Source: Grifola frondosa
Taxonomy: Eukaryota; Basidiomycota; Agaricomycetes; Polyporales; Grifolaceae
DNA: 64,000 bases
Assembly (NCBI GenBank): GCA_001683735.1
Contig: LUGG01000002.1
Span: 124,001-188,000, forward strand
Direction: 5' to 3'
This document shows, one piece after another, positions 23,346-33,004 of this stretch. The number at the start of each line of letters is the position of its first letter. The first letter of the stretch is position 1. The position numbers were made by a program, and so were the translations under genes. The notes below the pieces were generated by a model that saw nothing but the letters and a program-made list of their open reading frames with translations, ran no database searches and was not told where the DNA came from.

Positions 23346-23589
23346 CTGTGGCCAGTTCAGTATCAATGTGATCAATAATATAAATCAAAAAAATGCCAAC
23401 CTGACTTGTCTCTGATAAAGTTTTCTTGAGATGAATCACCTGTGAAGATATTAGCTGCAGTTTTACTGGCAATACTGATACTATGCTTACCTGATTTGAC
23501 TTTAATGTGACTATTGAAGTCTCCTGGGGTTCAACCTTTTGTGATGACATCAGCCTCAGTTTTATTGGCAGCACCAGTAAAATGCTTAC
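23346..23589 (-). repeat. Introner-like introns 5-6 and a plain intron, with 39- and 45-base exons
   Basis: The introns 23,536-23,589 (54 bases) and 23,440-23,490 (51 bases) are clearly homologous: both start GTAAGCAT and contain GCCA.TAAAACTG..GCT.AT. The exons between and after them are 45 bases (23,491-23,535) and 39 bases (23,401-23,439), both multiples of three. A third candidate intron (23,346-23,400, 55 bases, donor GTTGGC) lacks the palindrome. The two homologous introns have lengths divisible by three and no in-frame stop, so the unspliced RNA is also readable through them. Confidence 0.6.
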
Positions 23590-24724
23590 CTCCATCCATT
23601 GTGTAACTGTCTTCACATGATTTTTGAATGCACGAGTTGTTGTATATTTTTTGACACATTTCGGATTAGTACACTGACAGTGATAACAATTGTCATCACT
23701 GCGAGTGACCATAAGGGTCTCATCGCTGAGAACCAGCTTTACCGGCATATTACAGTGATCCCGGCGATGGGTGTCACGGGCAATGCGTGATTCCTGATCG
23801 AACAACTTGCCACAGATACTGCAAGTAATCAGTTTAGTAAATGTAGCCATAATCTAGAGCTGGACAGATTATTAATGTTTAAAGAAGCACGATGATGGAA
23901 AGAAAGATGAAAGTTAAAAGCAAGAAGCACGTGGGAACTCTTTATGATATGGTTGCTGAGTTTGAACTCTATTTGCAACTATATAGCATCAACAAGTGTC
24001 ACATGATGAGGTCACATGATAGAAAATACGGACAAATATAAAATGATGATGTGACTCATTTTATCTTATCCATGCTCAATATAATATGATGATGATGTTG
24101 CTAATAAAAGATGTCATTCAAACAGGTGAAAATCTGAATGCTGATAAACATATTACATAGTAGCAATAATATAATTCTTAATATCTTCCACGATGTTTCA
24201 AGTCATATGTGACTATGCAGCACTATTATGACACAATCTTCAGTTGGCAGACACATATTTCAAAACACAGTGTATGAAGAGGTTCATCAGCAGATGTATA
24301 TATTTATAATCAAACATGCTCTTCAGAAGAAAATAATCAAACTAATATATTGATTTTAGTTAGAAGTCAATGATGCTTGATCATATCTAAGGACAGCATC
24401 ACTAGTATCTTTTGATGTATGACATGTCATTGACAATGGTCATAATTTAGCCAAATCTTTCAATGGTGCTCATCAATCTACATTATGAGCTTCAACCTAT
24501 TATGATTACTGATCATGATGTTATTAGTATGGCTGATGATAGTCAATGGTCAATATGCATACAAGCATTGCATCCATCCATCAACATTACCAGAAATGCC
24601 AATAATGTTTCAAAAACATTATTAATAACGCAATCATCATGATTACTAACCAATGGCTATGTTGAGCTTCACCCAATGACACATTTGATAACTTCATGTT
24701 ATCTCACTAATGATAGCAATATTA

Positions 24725-24810
24725 CTGGCAATGCCATTAAAATAAAATTTGGCAGCTGTTTGTTACTTTATTAAAGATCATGATTTTACCGGCATTGCCA
24801 GTAAAATGAA
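24725..24810. repeat. Palindrome-bounded short repeat R3
   Basis: TTACTGGCAATGCCATTAAA at 24,728 and TTTTACCGGCATTGCCAGTA at 24,784 bound a segment of about 55 bases (GGCAGCTGTTTGTTACTTTA and following). Similar pairs occur at 26,163-26,262, 27,532-27,630 and 27,955-28,052, with ATGATTTTACTGGCAATGCC as the common right edge. The palindrome is the one found in the introns of the 21.6-23.85 kb gene. Confidence 0.7.
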
Positions 24811-24829
24811 AGTTGTACTTAGAATTTAA

Positions 24830-25110
24830 TACATCTCATACAATTTGAGAGATATATTTGGAAAAAAAAATCACACCTCTCATGACCATATATAGTGATG
24901 TGTCTGTATGCCTGCTAACAAAGAGGATGCATCTATTGAGCAAGATGGTGTGTCTGCTGACCAATGACTGCATCTGTAGGAATATTGTCTTTTGAAGGGT
25001 GCATCTGTGCTGACAAACAGTGTGTCTGCTTATAAATATATATGTCTGCTGATCCATATTGATGCACCTATGTGTATATTTCCTCTTGCAGAATATGTCT
25101 GCTGACCAAT
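24830..25110 (+). repeat. R1 repeat, copy c (CG-decayed)
   Basis: It has the same order as copies b and h (TCATACAATTTGAGAGATAT, ATGACCATATATAGTGATG, motif array), but every GCGTCTG has become GTGTCTG or GCATCTG. The palindrome and AGGAGTATAAACTTAG end are missing or unrecognisable. It is an old copy. Confidence 0.7.
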
Positions 25111-25149
25111 GCTAGTATAAGCTATGATAAATGATATGATCATGATACA

Positions 25150-25410
25150 CACTTGAGGCTTCTTAATAGCCTGAGTTTCATGTCAGCTACTTTGAGACCG
25201 GTTCAAAAGTAGTAAGAGCATGTGCACCTTTGTCTGAAAATGTGGACCCTCAGACTACTTTCAATCTGGCTAGAAAGTAGTGAGCAAACACATACCTGAT
25301 TTTTCTGCAAAGCCATTTTCTGTCACACTACTTTTGCTCTGATCCAAAAGTAGTTCAAGAAAAACACTTATAGTCTACCTGCTTGACTTGTTCTATGATA
25401 TTGGTGCTTA
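25150..25410 (+). repeat. R2 repeat, copy a
   Basis: The segment from CTTCTTAATAGCCTGAGTTT, through CAGCTACTTTGAGACCGGTT, GTGGACCCTCAGACTACTTT and CACACTACTTTTGCTCTGAT, to CTTGACTTGTTCTATGA recurs at 25,787-26,010, 26,888-27,100 and 27,128-27,370. Each copy has several CTACTTTT and AAAAGTAGT inverted motifs. There is no coding capacity. R2 often follows an R1 end directly. Confidence 0.7.
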
Positions 25411-25604
25411 TGAGGAGGTTCAAATAAAGTACAGTATGTTTATTTGTTTTGTGTGTTTTTATATAATATGTTGTATTAATCAGTCAATTATTTGCAAAGC
25501 CAGTAAAATCACAAATGATATTCACTTCAATTTTGACAGCTTTTGGTTTTCTTATTGGAGATTGTGATTTTAACAAGCTTGATTTCATAACAAATATTCT
25601 AAGA

Positions 25605-25782
25605 AGGTGCATCTGCTAACCAAGATGATGCACCTGCTGACTAATGACTGTGTCTGTGTTCAAATATTATCTTTTGAAGGGTGCATCTATGGAAAAGTGT
25701 CCTCATAAGGAGACAGATGCATCTTTGCATCTGTGCACCTGTTAGAACTTGATCGATCAGTCTCAGGAGTATAAACTGAGGC
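25605..25782 (+). repeat. R1 repeat, copy d (partial, CG-decayed)
   Basis: The motif array reads GTGCATCTG, GTGTCTG and GCATCTG. A palindrome relic ACTTGATCGATCAGTCTC (25,748-25,765) and AGGAGTATAAACTGAGG follow. The CTTCTTAATAG start of R2 begins immediately after it. Confidence 0.65.
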
Positions 25783-25786
25783 TTCT

Positions 25787-26330
25787 TAATAGTCTGAGTT
25801 TTATGTCAGCTACTTTGAGACAGCTCAAATGTAGTAAGAGCATGCTCATCTTGGTTTGAAAAGGTGGACCCTCAGGTTAGAAAGTAGCTAGCAAATATAT
25901 CTGATTTTTCTGCAAAGTCATTTTCTGTCACACTACTTTTGCTCTGATCCAAAAGTAGTTCAAGAAATACACTTACAGTCTGTCTGCTTCACTTGTTCTA
26001 TGACATTGGTGTCATCACCTTAATACTATGTATGTAAGAAAAGCAACATGACAGTGCCAATCATAGTTGAATTCAATTTTTTTACACTGCTGATCATTTG
26101 GCTGTGTCTTCACATTTGTGATTTATCTATGCTTACAACAGTGTTACATCTGTCATTTGATTATTTACAATGTCAGTAAAATCTCAAATGATACTTACTT
26201 CAAATTTGACCACTTTTTGTTTCCTTATCAAAGACCATGATTTTACTGGCAATGCCGGTAAAACAAAATGGACACAGAATTCAACACCTTGATTTTATGT
26301 CACATATTTTGAAAGACATATTTTGAGAAA
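25787..26330 (+). repeat. Direct repeat unit 1 (R2 + R3 + start of R1)
   Basis: This stretch of roughly 550 bases is repeated at 27,130-27,720. The segment from ATGTAAGAAAAGCAACATGA and GTGCCAATCATAGTTGAATT to CAAAATGGACACAGAATTCA is nearly identical in the two copies. The period is about 1.34 kb. The stretch ends in R1 copy e; its partner ends in copy g. Confidence 0.75.
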
Positions 26331-26562
26331 AGGTCACACCCCTTATGACCATATATGGTGATACATCTGTGCACCTGCTGATCAAGATGGTGCATCTGCT
26401 GACCAATGACTGCGTCTGTTGAAATATTGCCTTTTGGAGGGTGTGTCTGTGCTGGCCAAGGATGCGTCTGTGGAAAAGTGTCCAGAAAAGGAGACAGATG
26501 CACCTCTGCATCTGTGCGCCTGCTGGAAATGATCTATCATTCCCAGGAGTATAAACTTAGGA
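26281..26562 (+). repeat. R1 repeat, copy e (partly CG-decayed)
   Basis: It keeps ATGACCATATATGGTGAT and a motif array with a mix of GCGTCTG, GCATCTG and GTGTCTG. The imperfect palindrome GGAAATGATCTATCATTCCC (26,524-26,543) and AGGAGTATAAACTTAGG follow. Its decay is intermediate between copies b/h and c. Confidence 0.75.
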
Positions 26563-26679
26563 CTTCACTCAATAATATATTTGACAGCTTCAACTCAATT
26601 CATCAATGATAACAATATTACTGACAATGCCGATCAAACAAAATGGACACTTAAAATTTGACAGCTTGATTTCATTTCA

Positions 26680-27100
26680 TATATTTTCACGGACATATTT
26701 TTAGAAAAGATTACACCCCTTATAATCATATATGATAATGCATCTGTAGACCTGCTGATCAATATTGATGCACTATGTGTATATTTCCTCTTGCAGAATG
26801 TATCTGTTGATCAACACTAGTGTAAGCTACAATAAATGATATGACCATGGATGGTCAACATAAGCATGATCATGATATACATCTGAGACTTTTTAATAGC
26901 CTGAGTTTCTTGTCAGCTACTTTGAGACCAGTTCAAAAGTAGTGGGAGCATGCTCACCTTGATCTGAAAAGGTGGACCCTCAGACTACTTTCAGTCTGGC
27001 TCAAAAGTAGCTAGCAAAAACATACCTGATTTTTCTGTAAACTCATTTTCTATCAGACTACTTTTGCACTGATTCAAAAGTAGTTTATGAAAGACACTTA
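26680..27100 (+). repeat. R1 copy f (partial) followed by R2 copy
   Basis: A 5' R1 fragment (TTTTCACGGACATATTTTTA, then AATCATATATGATAATGCAT) continues into CTCTTGCAGAATGTATCTG, a segment it shares with 25,080-25,110. The R2 copy starts near 26,888 (ACTTTTTAATAGCCTGAGTT) and runs to about 27,100. Confidence 0.55.
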
Positions 27101-27129
27101 CATAAGTATGATTATGATACACACCTGAG

Positions 27130-27905
27130 ACTTATTAATAGCCTGAGTTTCATGTCAGCTACTTTGAGACCAGTTCAAAAGTAGTGAGAGCATACTCACC
27201 ATGATCTGAAAAGGTGGACCCTCAAACTACTTTCAGTCTGGCTAGAAAGTAGCTAGCAAATATATCTGATTTTTCTGCAAAGTCATTTTCTGTCACACTA
27301 CTTTTGCTCTGATCCAAAAGTAGTTCAAGAAATACACTTACAATTTGCCTGCTCGACTTGTTCTACAACATTGATGTCGTCACCTCAATACTATATATGT
27401 AAGAAAAGTAACATGACAGTGCCAATCATAGTTGAATTCAATTTTTTTACACTGCTGATCATTTGGCTGTGTCTTCACATTTGTGATTTATCTATGCTTA
27501 CAACAGTGTTACATCTGTCATTTGATTATTTACAATGTCAGTAAAATCTCAAATGATACTTACTTCAAATTTGACCACTTTTTGTTTCCTTATCAAAGAC
27601 CATGATTTTACTGGCAATGCCGGTAAAACAAAATGGACACAGAATTCAACACCTTGATTTCATGTCACATATTTTAAAAGACATATTTTGAGAAAAGATC
27701 ACATCCCTTATGACCATATATGGCCATGCGTCTGTGCGTCTGCTGACAAAGATGGTGCGTCTGCTGACCAATGACTGCGTCTGTCAGAATATTGCCTTTT
27801 GGAGGGTGCGTCTGTGAGAAAGGGTCCAAAAAAGAAGACAGACATGCCACTGTGTTTGTGTGCCTGCCGATGATTATCAATAACTGTCAGGAGTATAAAC
27901 TTAGG
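27130..27905 (+). repeat. Direct repeat unit 2 and R1 copy g
   Basis: This is the partner of 25,787-26,330, continuing into R1 copy g (27,650-27,905). Copy g has several intact TGCGTCTG motifs. Its palindrome is degenerate (GATGATTATCAATAACTGTC) and AGGAGTATAAACTTAGG follows. GTTCAAATACAGTCACAGTA after it matches 25,420-25,435. Confidence 0.7.
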
Positions 27906-28077
27906 AGGTTCAAATACAGTCACAGTATTTTTATTTGTTTTGTGCATTTTTATTGCAATGCCAATAAAATCACAAACAATATTCACTTCAATTTTGAAAG
28001 CTTTTTGTTTCTTTATTGAAGATCATGATTTTACTGGCAATGCCAGTAAAACAAAATGGACACTTAGAATTTGACAC

Positions 28078-28351
28078 CTTGATTTCATGTCACATATTTT
28101 GAGAGGCATATTTTGAGAAAAGGTCACAACCCTTATGACCATATATGGTGATGCGTCTGTGCGTCTGCTGACAAAGATGGTGCGTCTGCTGACCAATGAC
28201 TGCGTCTGTCAGAATATTGCCTTTTGGAGGGTGCGTCTGCGCTGACAAAGGGTGCGTCTGTGGGAAAGTGTCCAGAAAAGGAGACAGATGCGCCACTGCG
28301 TCTGTGCGCCTGCCGGGACTGATCGATCAGTCCCAGGAGTATAAACTTAGG
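28078..28351 (+). repeat. R1 repeat, copy h (GCGTCTG type, young)
   Basis: It is almost identical to copy b, including the palindrome GGGACTGATCGATCAGTCCC (28,315-28,334) and AGGAGTATAAACTTAG. The last TAG is directly followed by an open coding sequence (AELAEILTSLLDAKSHPL), so this repeat end marks the point where the Ulp1-type module is cut at its 5' side. Confidence 0.85.
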
Positions 28352-29456
28352 CCGAACTGGCTGAAATTCTAACCAGTCTCTTGGATGCAAAGTCACATCC
28401 CCTGTCGTCATCCAGCGAACATAGCTCCGACAGAGATGAATCTACAGATGACTCAGAGAATAGTATGGATGCGACATTTATACCGCCCCAGCCAAGAACT
28501 GTGATTCGATCACCATCATTTCCAACACACAATAGTACTCGTTCTAACTCACCGGAGGAATTGTCACTTGGAGATCGTTTGGACAGAGCCAGTTGAGTTT
28601 ACACATTCACGCTAGTCACCTGCTTTTCCTTGACTGTTGCGATCATATACAAAGGGCGCTGCCTTTCCAACCCATGGTTGTGGCAGGCTGCGCTAGCAAG
28701 TTTGGATACACTGGCCGACCGTCAATGGCTGGACTTCAGTCTCATCAATTTATACCTCCTTCATGCCTGGTTCATGAATTCCACAACATCAAAAGCACGT
28801 TACTGGACACCTTCGTCGCAGGAGCTTGGAAATCTGAACAATCTTACAATGATCAAGCATATTCCATTCACAATTTCCGTCGAAACTATTTTCTTCCTGA
28901 CACAGGCCCTTGCGACATTACACCACTCATATTTGTCGTTCTTCATCGGAATCATTACTTCGTGGTCGTGATGGACATGGAGCATCATACCATTCACGTT
29001 CTTGGTCGTACGAGCGATAAACAGATATATGATCCATGGGAGGAGTGGGAGGGGCCACGCTACTACCATCATCTATGTCTTCTACACGGATGGGATGTTG
29101 GCACGCAGCAGAATATTTCTGCTTTCAATGTTCCTTGGGCGATGGATGGCTACAACTGTGGTCCTCACGCAGTAATGGCAGCGCTTCACATCTTTCGCCA
29201 CGGTATAACGTTGCATGATGATGGTACAATGGAGCACCTCAGCATCATCTGTGGACATCTCATTCGGATGAAAATGTATCTCGATCTATGTCGCATTCTC
29301 TCCACAGCATACCAAGACTTCCTGCATCTTCATGAAAGCGCACCGGTCGAATGGGCCTCCTATGATCAACGACCGACTGCTGCTCCCACATATAATATCG
29401 AGGACGATATAACTCAAGCAATCATTCGCTCCAGACCCATGCTGAGGATGCCATGA
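28352..29456 (+). pseudogene. Ulp1-like (C48-type) cysteine protease of a mobile-type module
   Basis: A Ser-rich acidic leader (28,352-28,596) is followed by a Ulp1-like domain split over two frames. The first half has LADRQWLDFSLINLYLLHAW (28,706-28,768), matching the W-L-x-D-x-x-I-N-x-Y motif. The second half (frame of 28,593-29,456) has NHYFVVVMDMEHHTIHVLG with the catalytic His and, about 55 residues on, DGYNCGPHAVMAALHIF with the catalytic Cys. The usual acidic triad position after the His strand is a Gly, and the usual oxyanion Gln is not seen. The frame change near 28,770 has no obvious intron. The 5' end is cut by R1 copy h. Ulp1-like proteases cleave SUMO-type isopeptide bonds and are often carried by fungal transposons. 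This copy is probably inactive. Confidence 0.6.
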
Positions 29457-32400
29457 TATTTAGGAACATACGACTATCGAGCACTAATTGCATTTCCTGT
29501 CGAAGCACAAAAGCCGCATTTGATGCCCTGACGAACGCTTCCCAGTTACAGGACAACATTAACTCGGGAGTGCGTGCGCAGGCAGGTTGTCAGCCATTGA
29601 TACAGGGTCATGACCGTGGACATCTTCCCGCTGTGCTCAGATCGGCCGAGGGACGAGCGCTGATGTACATTCTGATCTTGTCGAACCACCATCCAGGCGG
29701 GTTGGTCGAATTCGGCTGAAGCATGTTGGAGACTGGTCCATGCTTAGTATGTGCAGGTTTCCGAGACCAACATCTCCTGTGGATCTTCCATTTCCTGACC
29801 ATCCCATCTGGCCACGCCACTCGTCGAATTTTGATGATTATGATGATGGTCCTACTGCTGAGGACTTCTTGCCTTATTCAAACAGTCTGGAGCTTGGAGG
29901 TCCCAACCTAATGCATACATTCGAGCCATACCACCTGCTCACCCACCGTAGCTGCTGGACTGTATTTGCGGACTATGGTTACCGACTCCTCGCGCGCTTC
30001 GCACACATATTTTATCTTGGACATCCAATGGAGGTGTCAAAGCATATCCTCACTGTCGGAGTTCCATCAGACTACTCACCGAAAACCTACATCCGATTCT
30101 CGCAGTGTTCCGAACCACTCTTTAGAGAAAGGGGCATTTTCGGGGAGCCAGATATGATTGCGGTTACCGACATCGTAACATTGGGTATCGGGGACATGCA
30201 GAGGATGGCCGGCGAGGTTGGATCGGAAGCCAGCAGAGCGCTCTACATCTGTGGCCGTACAAAGGAAGGGGACTACCTTGAAGTGGATCCCGAAAGAGAT
30301 GCCATTTGCTTGTCTCCGTCAGATATAGATGTGTCTATCGACATCGATAGCCTCATCTGGGTCACAAAACTTGTCAAGGTTAGGACTTGTGCACATGTTG
30401 CTATGAGTCCAACAGTGAACAGAGTACCACCGATCCGAAAGAGCAATCATGTCTCTGCCGAGATTCTCATTCCGCCCTCTGATGACGATAGGCGTAATGG
30501 TCAAAGAGAGTGGATCGAGCAGTCATTCCCCCTTAGTGCAATTCCACACACGACATTCGCGAAACTGGTTGACGGTGCCGGTCCCATCACAATCAACATA
30601 TTCTTTCCCAGAATGATACACAGAGACGAGTTCACCGGGAAACGAGAGGCCCTAATGCCCTATGAAGTCCAGGCCCTGTTTTGGAATCAGGTGTGCTACC
30701 GGCAGTAGTGTCTAATGCCGAGGATAGCATCTTACCATATGTGGACTATAACGTCGAAGAGTTCAAGCTAAAATCCGCGACGAAGGATAAGCGAAAGGGT
30801 AACTACTATCGTCCCAAAACGGTTGCTATATCTGCCGACAACTTCGCGCGGATACAGTCTACTATGTTCGACATATTGGCAGAGTCCAGTGACGCCTCGC
30901 TCAGACGTTACCGGTCATTTTTCTTTGTGCTCGAGGGAAAGAACTTGAAGTTGCAAACGCAGCAGTCCGTTCATACAATCGACGATAGAAGAAACCCCTG
31001 GGAACGCCTCAGGACAGAATTTCCACAGCTGGATTTGGATTACATGATGGACCGCACCAATGGAGAGCTCCTTGTGGATCTCGCCTTCTCATTTAATCCG
31101 AAGAAAAGCACTTTGCGTAAGCCTGTGGTAGGCCTGTGGAGATTGGATGCTTTGGATGCCTCCTTCGGTGCTGCAGGATTTAATTCTGGGACCATGCATA
31201 ACTTGAACACACTCGGTCGATATGGCGGGATTCAGGCGGAGATGTCTAAAGAACGGTCTCGGAGGACTCATGTCCTCTTTCGATCGGCATATAACCTCGT
31301 CTACGAGGTCACTCGCACAAAGGACAATATCCCGTTTTTTGCCCAGGATGGAGATGCTTATGATGTCAATGAACAATACCATGCGGAATGTGCACGCCGT
31401 GTCAAGCTGTTCAGTGGTGATGCAAGGCATCGCTATTATGGAACCCGCGACGAATATCGCATAGGAGGTTCAGCCCTCAAGCAGATATTCACAGACTGCA
31501 AAACACTTGTATGTTTTCTTTTCGCCCATCCATTCTTTAGTCTCATACACAGAGATTGGCAGGTGGAACAGTTTCTTAAATCCGATCCAATCCTGTGGAT
31601 TCGTACAGATTCATTATTCACGTTCCTCACCAGACGGATCGAAGAACTTCGGCAAGTTCAGATTCGTCTCCACAAAGCACCTCCTACGAATTATGGAATA
31701 ATCACAGGCATCATATCTCATCTAATCCGCTGTGTGGATAGCCCGCCCATGATTCTTCCGGCCCATGTCAAGGAATCACTTGCTCTGTTACGCTTTCGTG
31801 CAATCAAGTCGAGGTTTGGTATGATGTTCCTGCATGACCTTGACATCACGGATGAGAATCCACTTCCCGAGGTTGAGGAAGTCGATGACGTGGATGTAAT
31901 GAGAGCTATGGGATATCACAGCAAAAGGAGTGCTCGTATTTTGAAGCAGCTGCCCGATATGGAGGGTCCATCTGTAGAGTATCCTCTTGGACCTGCTCCT
32001 ATGTGGTCCGAGCTTTCGAGGGCGATAGAACACTCCCCATGGATAGTCATCCGTCCATGGGTTTACGATACCATCTGGGACGTCTCTCTACAAGCGGGAC
32101 GACTTTTCGTCACATTTACTGAACAGCTCTGGCTTTTCCTTCGTGAAACATGGGTAGTGCGGGATCGTCTCATCACGCCAAATACCTTGCAAGAGGCTAT
32201 GGGCATTTGGACTGTGGAAACCATCTATGTCTCAATTACAAACGTCAAATTCCTACCCTGCAATGCTGGTCTGGACGGTGGCATCAGAGGTAGACCTGAA
32301 ATGACGTTCAGATCTCGCATGGATATTTTCTTTCATGACATCGAACATGAAGTTCATCAGGGATCACAATGGAATAGCTTCTACTCATCAGCCGGATATA

Positions 32401-33001
32401 TCGGACAGTATCATCAGGTCCTACACGGCTTGGGTGATGACGACAGAGAGACTCTTCGCTCTCATCTCCGAGAAATCTTTACCAACACTCAGTGTCTACC
32501 TGTCGCAAGCAGGGGAACGCCAAACCATCATGGTTACGTCTGGTGCAAACGGGATGAATCGATTCAGGTCATCACTAACCCAGAATTCTATCGACTACAG
32601 CGTGTGGGTGCAGGTAAACGCTCTAAACCTGGTGCAAGCAGGGCACGAGTAACTGAGCCTCGAACGGAGTTCATGAAGAAGCTTCTTGTATCACGGGGAC
32701 TTACACAGGATGCAGCAAGAACTATCATGGCCTCTGAAAGGAAGAAGAAGCGAGCCCTCAACAAGAAACGGTCAAACATAGCTAAGAATATGCGAAAACC
32801 ACCGCGCTCGAGAAGGAAGGCAGATATCGTGCAGGACGTATATGACGATGAAGAGGAGGAATGGCAAGAGGATCGCAAATGTTTGTGCGGAAGACAGTGG
32901 GGATGATCAGCGATCATATTGGAGTGGGGAAGGTGGGGAAGGAGACGATGAGGATAGCTCTCAGACTTCACGTTCGAGCGATGGATATGATGATGACAAC
33001 T
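29457..33001 (+). pseudogene. Large module protein of unknown function, broken into several frames
   Basis: Three consecutive open stretches read as one ancestral protein of roughly 1,100-1,150 residues: 29,470-29,717 (Cys-containing start, HDRGHLPAVLRSAEGRALMY), 29,740-30,708 (MHTFEPYHLLTHRSCWTVFA, SRALYICGRTKEGDYLEVDP, DSLIWVTKL) and 30,681-32,906 (LRKPVVGLWRLDALDASFGA, NTLGRYGGIQAEM, GTRDEYRIG). At 30,690-30,700 the frames LFWNQV and VLPAVVSNAED meet at a GTGTG, consistent with a 2-base insertion. Near 32,880 another frame carries on into an acidic tail (EDSGDDQRSYW...DGYDDDN, stop at about 33,001). A Lys/Arg-rich region (about 32,740-32,830) precedes the tail. No known domain or catalytic motif is recognised. 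I recall similar proteins next to Ulp1-like genes in other mushroom genomes, which suggests a conserved mobile module. Confidence 0.55.
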
Positions 33002-33004
33002 GAC

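Larger units (their letters stand above)
21591..23850 (-). pseudogene. C2H2 / DUF3505-like zinc-finger gene, 3'-truncated, with repeat-like introns
   Basis: The start codon at 23,850 opens MATFTKLITCSICGKLF and a Cys/His cluster (CxxC...H...H-RDHC, then CYHCQCTNPKC). This N-terminus is common to a family of large mushroom C2H2 proteins. After a run of tiny exons, the main exon (about 22,058-22,800) gives LSEWGLVFNDTYHFLVCKWC with VRLHMTRSH and CHHCKMICGS with KKHHLQLHH, two DUF3505-type C2H2 fingers. The exon ends at an intron (22,057-22,002). Splicing restores TGINNTPFHRLQQDDSIKSY and the helical continuation down to 21,596. There the reading frame runs into R1 copy b and stops. Such proteins are usually much longer, so the 3' part is missing. 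At least six introns of 51-56 bases carry a shared palindrome (listed separately). Whether it is expressed is unknown. The molecular role of the family is not established. Confidence 0.6.

Noticed and set aside
21345..28351. R1b and R1h as the two LTRs of one retrotransposon
   Set aside because: They are nearly identical direct repeats 6.7 kb apart, but no gag/pol, primer-binding site or target duplication is visible, and further R1 copies lie between them.
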